A stretch of 41,891 nt of DNA from Nitrospirota bacterium (GCA_021820445.1 JAKADN010000009.1:1-41891), one strand, 5' to 3'; counted from the first letter of the stretch, positions 24,254 through 32,336 are shown. A program made the numbers and translations. Notes: generated from the sequence alone by a model not told the origin.

Positions 24254-25739
24254 AGCTGTGCCGCCCATCGTGAAGGATGGTCAGAAGCACTTCAGCATCA
24301 GCGGGAATCCTGCGGGCGATCCGCACGAACCCGGCCACGGAACGGACTGGCTTCCTGTCGACTTCGACGATGATGTCCCCTCTCCGGAGACCGGCCGCCT
24401 CGACAGCGGATCCAGGCTGAACGGCCTGAATCACGACCCCGTGAACATCCGAGGGAATCCCGAGCTGCTGCCTTATTTCACCATTGAGATCGAGGATCCG
24501 AAGACCTTTCAGGACATTATTGAAATTCCCGGTGCTTCCTTCCCGATGACGGTTGTTCATGGCGAGCTTTTTCGGAAGTTCACCGACCTTTACGTCAATC
24601 GTCATCGTTCTTCCGGAGCGGACCACAGTCAGCGTGGCGACTTTTCCGGGTGGGATTCGAGCCACATGCATCCTAAGGTCATTGGCATCTTCCACCGTAT
24701 TCCCATTCAAGGCGGTAATGACATCTCCCCGCTTGAGACGTGCCGATTCGGCCGGGCTTCCCGGAAGAACGTCGCTGACGAGAACCCCCGAATTTTTCGT
24801 GAGATCGAACTGTTTCGCGATGACCGGGGTCACATTCTGAATCGAGATTCCGAGCCAGCCCCGGACGACCTTGCCCTTTGTGATCAGGTCCTGGACAACC
24901 TGCCGGACCATCGTGACGGGAATGGCGAAGCCGATTCCTTCATAACCGCCATTGGTGGTGTAGATGGCCGTATTCATCCCGATGACCTCCCCACGGAGGT
25001 TCACGAGGGGACCTCCGGAGTTTCCGGGGTTGATAGCGGCATCGGTCTGGATAAAGTTCTCGTACTGTTCGATTCCCATGTTGCTTCTCTTGAGGGCCGA
25101 GACAATCCCCATCGTCACCGATTGGGTCAGGCCAAAGGGAGATCCCATTGCAAGGACGATCGTTCCGACATCCACATTTTTGGAGTCCCCCCAGGTCACT
25201 ACTGGGAGAGGAGTCCGGGAGTTAATCTTGATCACGGCGATATCGGTCATCGGATCGGTTCCGATCACCTTCGCCTGGTAGGACTTCTTGTTGCTGAGGA
25301 GCACGGTCACCTTGGTGGCGTTCTTGACCACATGGTTGTTCGTCACGATCGTCCCGTCTGAGCTGATGATGAAACCGGAACCGAGACTCCGCTCGACATG
25401 CTTCTGGGGAGTCTGTCCGCCGCCAGGACCAAAGGGATTCCCGAAGAACCTCTTGAAGAACGGATCATCGAACATAGGGGGAAGGTGGGGAGAGGTCGAG
25501 ACAAGGGCGGTCGTGGATATGTTGACCACCGCCGGGAGAACCGCATGGGAAATAGCCTCGAAGCTTTTCTGAAGGGCCAGTCCCGCCGCAACATCCTTTT
25601 CCGAAACAACGGGGTCTCCACTTGGAGCCGCTGCCAGGGCCATCGCTGGAAGGAACGGGAATCCCAGGAACACCCCGGTCAAAAGAGCGACAATGGATAG
25701 TTTTTTCTGGCCGGCTTTTCTCTGTTCTCTCTCTCTCAT
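24234..25739 (-). CDS. Periplasmic serine protease HtrA/DegQ-type
   Basis: About 501 residues, with N-terminal signal (LSIVALLTGVFLGFPFLPAMALAAAP). The trypsin-fold triad is H140 in NNHVV, D170 in DIAVIK and S245 in NPGNSGGPL, numbered from the GTG at 25751. Two C-terminal PDZ domains follow, about 290-380 and 410-500. It degrades or chaperones misfolded envelope proteins. The start is uncertain: ATG 25739 is used here, while the GTG at 25751 gives four more residues; an AGGGG box is near but not ideally spaced for either. It follows the response regulator by 48 bases, which suggests that the two-component system senses envelope stress. Confidence 0.93.
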   Translation of the reverse strand: MREREQRKAGQKKLSIVALLTGVFLGFPFLPAMALAAAPSGDPVVSEKDVAAGLALQKSFEAISHAVLPAVVNISTTALVSTSPHLPPMFDDPFFKRFFGNPFGPGGGQTPQKHVERSLGSGFIISSDGTIVTNNHVVKNATKVTVLLSNKKSYQAKVIGTDPMTDIAVIKINSRTPLPVVTWGDSKNVDVGTIVLAMGSPFGLTQSVTMGIVSALKRSNMGIEQYENFIQTDAAINPGNSGGPLVNLRGEVIGMNTAIYTTNGGYEGIGFAIPVTMVRQVVQDLITKGKVVRGWLGISIQNVTPVIAKQFDLTKNSGVLVSDVLPGSPAESARLKRGDVITALNGNTVEDANDLRMHVARIPPGKVATLTVVRSGRTMTIDVKVGELPKKLAMNNRHREGSTGNFNNVLKGLRILDLNGEIRQQLGIPSDVHGVVIQAVQPGSAVEAAGLRRGDIIVEVDRKPVRSVAGFVRIARRIPADAEVLLTILHDGRHSYVSVSP

Positions 25740-25787
25740 GATCAGGACCACCCCTCAAGAACGCGGTTATCGTTGGAAGCGGCAGAA

Positions 25788-26213
25788 TTATCCGCGACCG
25801 GACAGAGTCCGATTGATGACATCGATGATTTCCTGTTTTTTGAACGGTTTCGGAATAAGGTCGACAGCCCCTGCGGAAAGAGCTTCCACCCAAAGATGTT
25901 CATCTCCGAAGGCCGAGAGAAGAACGACGGGGAGGTCAGCATGATGTTCCCGAAGATGCCGGAGAAGATCCATCCCTCCCCTTTCCGGCATGCGTATGTC
26001 GGAGAGGACGAGATCGACGGAGGTTTTTTCGAGAAGTTCGAGCGCCATCTCCACAGAGGACGCCATCCAAACACGAAAATGGTTTCTGCGAAGAATTTCC
26101 GCCAACAAGTCGAGCGCCACGGCATCGTCCTCGACCACGAGGATCGACTTTCCGGTGACATCGCTTTCGGAAACCAGACGGATATTCGAACTTTTTTTTC
26201 TGCTCGAGCACAT
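25788..26213 (-). CDS. Single-domain response regulator
   Basis: About 141 residues from ATG 26213: a receiver domain with no attached output domain. The acidic pair is D29/D30 (VVEDD), the phosphoacceptor D72 (LVLSDIRMPE), the switch residue is in LLSAFG and the lysine in PKPFKK. The N-terminal 20 residues (CSSRKKSSN) are charged. The in-frame TTG at 26228 is a less likely start. Its cognate kinase is the preceding gene, 15-30 bases upstream. Like CheY-type regulators it would act through protein contacts or a phosphorelay, so a DNA-binding partner encoded elsewhere is expected. Confidence 0.85.
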   Translation of the reverse strand: MCSSRKKSSNIRLVSESDVTGKSILVVEDDAVALDLLAEILRRNHFRVWMASSVEMALELLEKTSVDLVLSDIRMPERGGMDLLRHLREHHADLPVVLLSAFGDEHLWVEALSAGAVDLIPKPFKKQEIIDVINRTLSGRG

Positions 26214-26243
26214 AGCCCACACTACCAAAAAGAGGACGGCTGT

Positions 26244-27914
26244 TCAAGTCCGGGACGCGACCTCCCCTCCCGATCCTACGGCAGGAGTGACGTCTTCCTC
26301 CCCCTTGTCCAGGGGGAAAAGGACGATGACCTCCCCTCCCGGTCCGTCTCCGAGATGAATGGCCCCTCCGAGGTCCTCGGCGATCTTCTTGCAGACGGCG
26401 AGTCCGAGCCCCGTTCCGGACGGTTTGGTCGTGAAGAAGGGATCAAAAACGCGGGACCGGAGAGAGTGGGGAATGCCGGGGCCCGAATCGCGGAAGCCTA
26501 TCTGGACTCCAGACCCCGTTCGCTCGGCACGGACAACGATCCTCCCTCCGTCTCCTGCCGCATCAAGAGCATTTTCGAAAAGATTTAAAAAGAGGCTCTG
26601 GAGTGCGTCAGAATCCCCCCTGACCTCCAAAGGCCTCCCTCCGGGCTCCATCTCCATGCGAACCTCGACCCCGGTTGCCCGGAGCCGGGGTTGCACCAGC
26701 CGCTCCATCTCTGCCAGAAGGGGTTCGATCCTGATCCTGTCCCGGGGGGTCTCCGAGCGGCGCGACAGAGAGAGAAGCTTCCGGATGGCTTTGATCATCC
26801 TGTCCGCCTGTCCTGATATGATCCGCAGGGAGGACTCGATCGAAGGGGGAAGGTTGGTCTCCTCAAGAAGGAGTTCAAGATGGCCGGCGATCGAATGCAG
26901 GGGATTTCCAAGCTCATGGGCCACGACCGCCATTCCTTCCCCGATCGCCGCCCTTCGCTCAAGCTCCGCGAGACGCCGCTGCAAAAAGTACATCGCCTCG
27001 TTCGTTTCCGCCAGGGCCTGATTCTTGGCTTGAAGCTCCCGGGTTTTCTCCAGAATTCTGTCCTGAAGACCTGCGTTCAGGCGGCGAACCTCCGCCAGCA
27101 GAAGCTCTTTTTCCCGTGTTCTCTCCCGGAGCATGTCCACCATCCGGTTGAAGGAGTCTCCCGTCCGCTGGATTTCGGAAGACCCTAAAGAAGAGAATTC
27201 CCGGCTCAGATCTCCCTCGCCGACCTCCCTCATCGCCCGTTCGAGATCCCTCGTCGGATCGATCAGCCATCGCTTGAGAGCGAAGCTCAGACCTCCCATC
27301 AGCAGCAGAAAACCGGCCAGGAGGATGAACGCCATTCTCTCCTTTTCCTGCCGGACCAACGCGTCGATCTCATAGTAGGAAAGCCGGATTCCCACCGTTC
27401 CCAGGATCTGATTATTATGACGGAACGGAACCACCACATAGATGGCATCCCTCTTCGAGCGTTCCCGAACGGACACCCAGGGTCTGTGTTCCATACCAAC
27501 GGCATCGTGTGCCGCCCGTTCTTCGGGAGACATTGGCGTGCCCGATGTCGATACAATATGGGGCAGTCCCGTCTGGCGGGACAAAAGATCGACCCGTGTG
27601 ACGTTGTGCCGGATGGCAAGCACAGCCGACATCTCCCGTCGGATCGCCACGAGTTCCCGGACATGGGCCCACTGGTTGGCGGGGGATGGCACGGTGGCAG
27701 AGAGGAACTGGTCCGCCTCGTGGCGCATGTCGACTCCGAATGCGAATTCCTGGGCGACCAGGCGCCCTTCCCGGGAGAGGATCTTGAAGGCATTGTGGCG
27801 GACGAGAAACTCGTCCACCGCCCCCAGGATTCCCACCAGCCCCACGATGAGGACCGCGACGACCAGCGCCAGAATCGTCCTGATCCCGGGCGTTCTCGAT
27901 TGCCAGGGATTCAC
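26244..27914 (-). CDS. Membrane sensor histidine kinase
   Basis: A 556-residue kinase. TM1 about 11-34, a periplasmic sensor of about 170 residues (dCache- or PDC-like in length, with LLSRQTGLPHIVS), TM2 about 206-226, a HAMP linker (KRWLIDPTRDLERAM), a coiled coil, HisKA with H333 in VVAHELGNPLHS, and HATPase with N-box LNLFENALDAAGD and G-boxes RDSGPGIPHS and GTGLGLAVC. Signal unknown. ATG at 27914 overlaps the gamma carbonic anhydrase stop by 4 bases. Drives the adjacent receiver protein. Confidence 0.92.
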   Translation of the reverse strand: MNPWQSRTPGIRTILALVVAVLIVGLVGILGAVDEFLVRHNAFKILSREGRLVAQEFAFGVDMRHEADQFLSATVPSPANQWAHVRELVAIRREMSAVLAIRHNVTRVDLLSRQTGLPHIVSTSGTPMSPEERAAHDAVGMEHRPWVSVRERSKRDAIYVVVPFRHNNQILGTVGIRLSYYEIDALVRQEKERMAFILLAGFLLLMGGLSFALKRWLIDPTRDLERAMREVGEGDLSREFSSLGSSEIQRTGDSFNRMVDMLRERTREKELLLAEVRRLNAGLQDRILEKTRELQAKNQALAETNEAMYFLQRRLAELERRAAIGEGMAVVAHELGNPLHSIAGHLELLLEETNLPPSIESSLRIISGQADRMIKAIRKLLSLSRRSETPRDRIRIEPLLAEMERLVQPRLRATGVEVRMEMEPGGRPLEVRGDSDALQSLFLNLFENALDAAGDGGRIVVRAERTGSGVQIGFRDSGPGIPHSLRSRVFDPFFTTKPSGTGLGLAVCKKIAEDLGGAIHLGDGPGGEVIVLFPLDKGEEDVTPAVGSGGEVASRT

Positions 27915-28438
27915 GGAATTTCCCCCGCCGGGGCAGAGGCATGCTCAAGGCGGTAGAGAGCATAATGCCGTGCAGATTCCCGGATCCACGAGCGCTCCTC
28001 GGCCGTCAACTCACGTCGGACCCGGCAGGGAGAACCGAAGGCCAGATGCCCCGACGGAATCACCGTTCCTTCCGTCACCAGGGATCCCGCCCCGATGATG
28101 ACGTCTTCCCCGACATGCGCCCCATCCATGACGATCGCTCCCATACCGACCAGGATCCTGTTTTCCAATGTGGCGCCATGAAGAATCACCCGATGGCCAA
28201 CCGTCACCTCGTCCCCGACCGTCAGAGAGTACCGGTCCCTTGTCACATGGAGGACAGACAGGTCCTGCACATTGGTCCGGGCCCCGATCCGGATGCGATG
28301 GACATCTCCCCTCACCACCGCCCCATACCAGATTCCCGACTCCGCACCGATCGTGACATCCCCAACGATGACCGCATTCTCCGCGATCCATGCCGACGGG
28401 TCGATGACCGGCCAGATCCCCTTCCAGGACTTGATCAT
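27911..28438 (-). CDS. Gamma-class carbonic anhydrase-like left-handed beta-helix protein
   Basis: A 175-residue trimeric left-handed beta-helix with hexapeptide repeats (IVGDVTIGAESGIWYGAVVRGD, ILVGMGAIVMDGAHVGED). Zinc ligands match the family: a His in VLHVTRD and two in VGHRVILHGA. The close homologues YrdA and PaaY are often weak or inactive anhydrases, so activity is not assured. It begins the operon that runs through the kinase, regulator, HtrA and RuvCAB; the link is unexplained. Confidence 0.88.
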   Translation of the reverse strand: MIKSWKGIWPVIDPSAWIAENAVIVGDVTIGAESGIWYGAVVRGDVHRIRIGARTNVQDLSVLHVTRDRYSLTVGDEVTVGHRVILHGATLENRILVGMGAIVMDGAHVGEDVIIGAGSLVTEGTVIPSGHLAFGSPCRVRRELTAEERSWIRESARHYALYRLEHASAPAGEIP

Positions 28439-28488
28439 CGATACTGCGCTCCTTCTTGAGATAATCTTAACATTGATCTCCTATGCTG

Positions 28489-28618
28489 ATTGGGAGACAA
28501 TTTCCCCATCAAGTCTAACGCAATTTTCGGGATTCGTCCCGATTCATGAACCGGCCCTCGAGGCGCATGCCATGTCCTGCCAGGACATGACCTTATTGGG
28601 AGACCCCATCACAAGTCT
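28489..28618. repeat. Two imperfect direct repeats flanking a palindrome
   Basis: ATTGGGAGAC, then a few variable bases, then CCCCATCA and AGTCT occurs at 28489-28516 and again at 28595-28618, 106 bases apart. The copies differ by a 5-base insertion and two bases. They bracket the palindrome at 28571-28589. Could be tandem binding sites or the relic of a duplication. The region has no gene. Confidence 0.6.
28571..28589. promoter_or_regulatory. 19-bp perfect palindrome upstream of the lipoprotein gene
   Basis: CATGTCCTG-C-CAGGACATG, 9-base arms around a single base, 58 bases upstream of ATG 28647. Dyad size and position suggest an operator. Confidence 0.5.
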
Positions 28619-28646
28619 CCTGATCATTCTCCGGGAGATGTCCCCT

Positions 28647-29306
28647 ATGCTCAAGATCCGACCTTTCCTCCTCTCTTTCCTTCTCGTCCTCGGCTCCTGT
28701 GGTTTCTATTCCGCATCGGGGACGGACAACCGGCAGGGACAGTACCTGATCAATACCCGCTCCCTTCCGAACTATGTCAAGACCATTCCCGTTCCAAGCG
28801 ATCCCCGGGATCTCGTCGTGGTCAAGGAGGTCCGCCTGGAGACGAAACACCGCCTCTCCCCCATGGATTTCATTTACCAGTCCAAACCCCGCCCCTACCA
28901 TGGGCGACTTTACCTGATGGATTTCCGCCGGAGACGCCTCTATGCCGAAAACACCCCCGAGAGGCCCTACCGGTGGATCCGTCCAATCGGGGGCCGTCCC
29001 TACCGCTATCTCTATACGGGAAAGTTCGTCGCCCTCCGGAAGGACTGGCAGGCGGAAAAGGAATGGGAAGCCCAACAGGCCCTGAAAAAGGAAAAGAAAA
29101 AGGCACGGGAAAGTGCCCGGGGACACATCGTCGCTCTTCCTCCCTCTCCGTCTCATGGACCCCTCGGAGGCGCCGTGATCCAGCAGGACGAAAATTCCAT
29201 GACGGAGATGCTCCCCTCGGGTGCCTACGTCTTCCATCCGAAGAGCGAACTCGAGGCCGCCGGTTACCATTACTCCAAAGCCTCTGGGTGGACGAAAACA
29301 CCCTGA
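28647..29306 (+). CDS. Probable lipoprotein of unknown function
   Basis: 219 residues. ATG at 28647 has GGGAG 9 bases upstream; the ATG at 28638 is too close to it. The signal FLLSFLLVLGSC ends in a lipobox with the lipidated C18. The mature part is basic and rich in Arg, Tyr and Pro (PYRWIRPIGGRPYRYLY), with a Lys/Glu-rich helix (ALKKEKKKARESARG). The C-terminus is weakly structured. No family recognised. It is divergent from the carbonic anhydrase operon and followed by a hairpin. Confidence 0.65.
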   Translation: MLKIRPFLLSFLLVLGSCGFYSASGTDNRQGQYLINTRSLPNYVKTIPVPSDPRDLVVVKEVRLETKHRLSPMDFIYQSKPRPYHGRLYLMDFRRRRLYAENTPERPYRWIRPIGGRPYRYLYTGKFVALRKDWQAEKEWEAQQALKKEKKKARESARGHIVALPPSPSHGPLGGAVIQQDENSMTEMLPSGAYVFHPKSELEAAGYHYSKASGWTKTP

Positions 29307-29320
29307 TTCGTTCTTCCCCC

Positions 29321-29346
29321 CGGGGAGTCCCCTTCCAGACTCCCCG
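29321..29346 (+). terminator. Hairpin terminating the lipoprotein gene
   Basis: CGGGGAGTC and GACTCCCCG pair perfectly (9 bp) across an 8-base loop, 14 bases after the stop. A pyrimidine-rich but not pure T tract follows. Confidence 0.5.
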
Positions 29347-29360
29347 CTTACTCCCCTCTT

Positions 29361-29380
29361 CTGTGACACGCGCGTCACAG
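29361..29380. promoter_or_regulatory. Inverted repeat resembling a CRP/FNR-type site
   Basis: CTGTGAC-ACGCGC-GTCACAG, perfect 7-base arms. The core TGTGA/TCACA is that of CRP-family sites, but the spacing is 8 rather than 6 bases. It lies 86 bases upstream of the short unknown gene. Confidence 0.35.
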
Positions 29381-29466
29381 GGTCTTGAATCGGACGTCAT
29401 CGCCTTGCGGGATCATGTCCAAGTTGAAGATTCATTTGGAACAAACACCTCCATCCGGAGACTCGC

Positions 29467-29793
29467 ATGCACCAGGAACGAACCCAGGACGATGTCGCGC
29501 GTCTTCTCATGGAGCGGTATGGCCCGCAATGGTTTTTCTGGACGGAGATCACACGGAGGCTTCGAATGGTCGGAGAAAAAGAGCGTTCCCAGAAGAGGGC
29601 GGTCAGGGATCCCTCCCCCTGGCTTGCTGCCATCCGCCAAAGGTCCGCCCCAGGCGTCTCCCGCTACCAGCCGGGGATCCTTCCGGGAAGCGTATCACGC
29701 ATCTCCCTTGTCGCGCAGGATGCTCTCACCAGAAGACACGGTCTGGGGCTCAGACCCCGGTCACCTTCGGGTCTTTTTGCCGAGACATTGTAA
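29467..29793 (+). CDS. Short unknown protein, 108 residues
   Basis: ATG at 29467 has GGAGA about 6 bases upstream and codon choice like that of neighbouring genes. The product is basic: an N-terminal helix (TQDDVARLLMERYGPQWFFWTEITRRLRMV), then an Arg/Ser/Pro-rich tail. No signal peptide or membrane helix. The other overlapping frame (to 29891) has no ribosome-binding site and looks unlike a protein. Possibly nucleic-acid binding; family not recognised. Confidence 0.5.
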   Translation: MHQERTQDDVARLLMERYGPQWFFWTEITRRLRMVGEKERSQKRAVRDPSPWLAAIRQRSAPGVSRYQPGILPGSVSRISLVAQDALTRRHGLGLRPRSPSGLFAETL

Positions 29794-29877
29794 GACAGGG
29801 AAAATTCTTCCGGACTTCGACGGAGATTGCGGGACCTTTCGCACCTGCCCTTCTGACCCCGAATCCGGCGGATGGAG

Positions 29878-29906
29878 TCGACTCCGGTTGAGAGCTGTCG
29901 TATAAT
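29878..29906 (+). promoter_or_regulatory. Sigma-70-type promoter for the peroxiredoxin gene
   Basis: TCGACT (4 of 6 bases), 17-base spacer, TATAAT at 29901-29906. Start near 29913 gives a leader of about 109 bases before ATG 30022. Confidence 0.5.
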
Positions 29907-30021
29907 GAAAAAGCGCGCCCGAATCGGAAATGCCCGGCACGCGGAATTCTTTATGGTTTGCGCCGGCACCCTAGACCACCACCCAAACGATCATTCATTG
30001 ATCTTCGGAGGAACCATACCT

Positions 30022-30624
30022 ATGTCCGTACTCGTTGGAAAGCCTGCACCAGACTTTACTGCCACCGCCGTCATGGGGGACAACTCCTTCAACGACAAGT
30101 TCACCCTGTCGGAGGTCCTGAAGGGAAAATACGGCGTCCTTTTTTTCTATCCCCTTGACTTCACCTTCGTCTGCCCCTCGGAAATCCTGGCCTTCGAACA
30201 TCGCCTGAAGGAATTCCATTCCCGTAATGTCGAGGTGATTTCCGTCAGTATCGATTCCCACTTCACCCACCTCGCCTGGAAAAACACCCCCGTGGACAAG
30301 GGCGGGCTTGGACATGTGAGCTTTCCCATGGTGGCAGACCTGACAAAGAGCATCAGCCGCGACTACGACGTCCTTCTCGGAGAGAAACTGGCCCTCCGCG
30401 GCTCCTTTCTGATCGACAAAAACCGCGTTGTCCGCCATCAGGTTGTCAACGATCTTCCGCTCGGACGGAACGTGGACGAAATGCTTCGGATGGTCGATGC
30501 CCTCCAATACACCGAACAGCACGGAGAAGTCTGTCCGGCCGGGTGGCAGAAAGGCAAGCCCGCCATGAAGGCTTCACCCGCGGGCGTGGCCGACTATCTG
30601 GCTCACCACGCGAAGGAGCTTTAA
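30022..30624 (+). CDS. Typical 2-Cys peroxiredoxin
   Basis: Reduces peroxides using a thiol cycle; 200 residues, cytoplasmic. The peroxidatic C51 is in DFTFVCPSE and the resolving C171 is in GEVCPAGW near the C-terminus, the hallmark of the AhpC/Prx1 typical 2-Cys class. ATG at 30022 follows GGAGGA by 9 bases. A strong intrinsic terminator follows, so the gene is monocistronic. Fits defence against Fe(II)/peroxide stress in an aerobe. Confidence 0.96.
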   Translation: MSVLVGKPAPDFTATAVMGDNSFNDKFTLSEVLKGKYGVLFFYPLDFTFVCPSEILAFEHRLKEFHSRNVEVISVSIDSHFTHLAWKNTPVDKGGLGHVSFPMVADLTKSISRDYDVLLGEKLALRGSFLIDKNRVVRHQVVNDLPLGRNVDEMLRMVDALQYTEQHGEVCPAGWQKGKPAMKASPAGVADYLAHHAKEL

Positions 30625-30657
30625 TTACCGACAATCCTTTCCGTTCGGAATGCTCCC

Positions 30658-30691
30658 GGTCCCCTGCACGCTGCGGGGGGCCTTTTTTTTT
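30658..30691 (+). terminator. Intrinsic terminator of the peroxiredoxin gene
   Basis: GGTCCCCTGC (30658-30667) pairs over all 10 positions (two G-T pairs) with GCGGGGGGCC (30673-30682) across an ACGCT loop, followed by nine T bases (30683-30691). Confidence 0.9.
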
Positions 30692-30742
30692 GGACCCTCC
30701 GAATCCGGTCCCCAACCTTACCATGATACTTAGGAACCCCTT

Positions 30743-31417
30743 ATGATCCGATCGGTTCTCTTTGACTTTAACGGCGTCATACTCGACGATGAAACTGTCC
30801 ACCGGGATCTTTTCGCCCAGGTCCTCGCCCCCCACGGTGTGCCCCTGTCCCCCGAGGACTACGACGCCCTCTACCTCGGCATGGACGACCGCGGCTGTCT
30901 TTCGGCGGCCTGGCAGGCGGCAAAGGAATCCCCCATCCCGGACTCCACCCTGCGGGAACTGATCGACGCCAAGTCCCGCCTCTACGAGATTCGGATGGCG
31001 GAAGGACTTCCCCTTTACGAAGGCGTTCACACCCTGATCCGGGAGCTGGCCAAACGCGTTCCCCTCGGTATTGTTTCCGGCGCCCTTCGTCCTGAGATCC
31101 TCCATGCACTCGATCAAAACGGCCTGAAAAACCTCTTCGCCTTTGTCGTCAGCGCGGAAGACACGCACCATGGAAAACCCGATCCGGAAGGATATCTCAA
31201 AGCCTATCACCTTCTTCTCGACCGAGGGCTTCATGCGGGTGGACCAGAAGAGATCGCGGTCATCGAGGATTCGGTGCAGGGGATCGAGGCCGCCCGGAAG
31301 GCCGGAATGAAGACAGTGGGCGTCGGCCACACCTATCCGATGTCGCAGCTTCTCGAGGCGGACCGCACAGTGCACCATATCCGGCTTCTGACCGCAGAAA
31401 CCGTCCTCTCGCTGTGA
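30743..31417 (+). CDS. HAD-superfamily hydrolase, beta-phosphoglucomutase-like
   Basis: 224 residues, subfamily I cap (CbbY/PGM-like). Nucleophile D8 in LFDFNGVILDDE, motif II Ser in GIVSGALRPE, motif III Lys in HHGKPDPEGY and motif IV acidic pair in IAVIEDSVQGIEAA. The second Asp of the usual DxDGV is Asn (N10), a change that removes the normal general acid/base; see findings. Likely a small-molecule phosphatase or mutase of unknown substrate. ATG at 30743 has no clear ribosome-binding site. Confidence 0.85.
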   Translation: MIRSVLFDFNGVILDDETVHRDLFAQVLAPHGVPLSPEDYDALYLGMDDRGCLSAAWQAAKESPIPDSTLRELIDAKSRLYEIRMAEGLPLYEGVHTLIRELAKRVPLGIVSGALRPEILHALDQNGLKNLFAFVVSAEDTHHGKPDPEGYLKAYHLLLDRGLHAGGPEEIAVIEDSVQGIEAARKAGMKTVGVGHTYPMSQLLEADRTVHHIRLLTAETVLSL

Positions 31418-31428
31418 CCGTCATCACA
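31413..31428 (+). promoter_or_regulatory. Candidate CRP/FNR-family operator
   Basis: TGTGA-CCGTCA-TCACA, an exact TGTGA-N6-TCACA core, overlapping the stop codon of the HAD gene and about 125 bases upstream of the barrel-protein gene. Confidence 0.5.
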
Positions 31429-31439
31429 ATTTCCGGCGA

Positions 31440-31514
31440 CAGGGATCATAACCATTCGGGACGATCCCTGATAAAATAGATAGGAATTGTCAAACACCGG
31501 AGCCATGAGGCTCC
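31440..31514 (+). promoter_or_regulatory. Two hairpins upstream of the barrel-protein gene
   Basis: CAGGGATC (31440-31447) pairs with GATCCCTG (31463-31470). GGAGCC (31499-31504) pairs with GGCTCC (31509-31514) over the loop ATGA. A -10-like TAAAAT follows the first. They may be a promoter-region dyad and a leader hairpin. Confidence 0.4.
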
Positions 31515-31552
31515 ATTACGATCAACCCATAGATAGTCGAGGTCTTTCTCCT

Positions 31553-32197
31553 ATGAACACGACAGCCGGAAAAAAACTACTTGCCTCCCTTTTATTAGCA
31601 TTTGCCGTGACGGCCGCCCCCCTGACGCTCAACCAGGCTCTTGCCGACGAGGCGGCAGCCGCCAGCATCGACTCCCCGGCAGTCTCCCAGACGTCGTCCG
31701 GTGGAACCTATGACAATGTTCACCACTTCGGGGTCGGGCTCGCCTACGCTCCCATGGACATGGTCCAGCAGAATGGAAGCGATGTCTTCAGCAACGTGGG
31801 CTTTGTGGACGCCCGGTATTGGTTTAACGACCGTTTCGGCCTCTCCGGGGGTATCGGACTGGGGCTTCCGCAGGTCTCCCCCCAATCGAGCCTTCTCGCG
31901 ACATTGAATGTCGAGCCGATGCTGGCGATCATCAGCCGCAGGCACTCCCTTCTTTACGCCAACCTCGACCTCATTCCCGCCTTGAATACCGGGGCCGGGC
32001 TTCCCTCCGCCGTCAGCCTCTCGGCCGGAATCGGAATCGAGACTGAGATCGCGGACATTCCACGGCTCGCCTGGTTCGCCCAGTGGAACCCCCTCTCCAT
32101 CAACTGGAATCTTCCCAACGAAGGACCGTCCGCGACAGGATTTACCTTTCTGGGATCTCTTATGAATGTGATGGTTGGATTCCATTATTATCTTTAA
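31553..32197 (+). CDS. Signal-peptide outer-membrane beta-barrel protein
   Basis: 214 residues. The signal peptide (KKLLASLLLAFAVTAAP) ends near QALADEA. The mature part alternates strands (FGVGLAYAPMDM, NVGFVDARYWF, FGLSGGIGLGL, SAGIGIETEIADI) and ends in the aromatic strand VMVGFHYYL, as in small OmpA- or OmpW-like barrels. ATG at 31553 has only a distant GAGG; longer in-frame starts are unlikely because the signal peptide begins here. Function unknown. Confidence 0.7.
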   Translation: MNTTAGKKLLASLLLAFAVTAAPLTLNQALADEAAAASIDSPAVSQTSSGGTYDNVHHFGVGLAYAPMDMVQQNGSDVFSNVGFVDARYWFNDRFGLSGGIGLGLPQVSPQSSLLATLNVEPMLAIISRRHSLLYANLDLIPALNTGAGLPSAVSLSAGIGIETEIADIPRLAWFAQWNPLSINWNLPNEGPSATGFTFLGSLMNVMVGFHYYL

Positions 32198-32231
32198 TCG
32201 CTTTTTCCGATGATTGAACAAGGAGGGACAT

Positions 32232-32266
32232 ATTTGTCACCCTGGATGGACATTCGTGTCACAAAT
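32232..32266. promoter_or_regulatory. Possible activator-binding region upstream of the sigma-54 promoter
   Basis: ATTTGT (32232-32237) and ACAAAT (32261-32266) form an inverted pair; TGTCAC repeats directly at 32235 and 32257, 22 bases apart, close to two helical turns. It lies about 100 bases upstream of the -24/-12 element. Confidence 0.35.
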
Positions 32267-32336
32267 CAGGACACAAAAATGACCACAGCAAAAGATGTTT
32301 TTACTTAAGCTACCGGTAATATTGTTTATTTAAATT

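Noticed and set aside
29385-29891. 168-residue plus-strand frame overlapping the 29467 gene
   Set aside because: No ribosome-binding site, Pro/Ser/Cys-rich shadow composition; the 29467 frame fits better.
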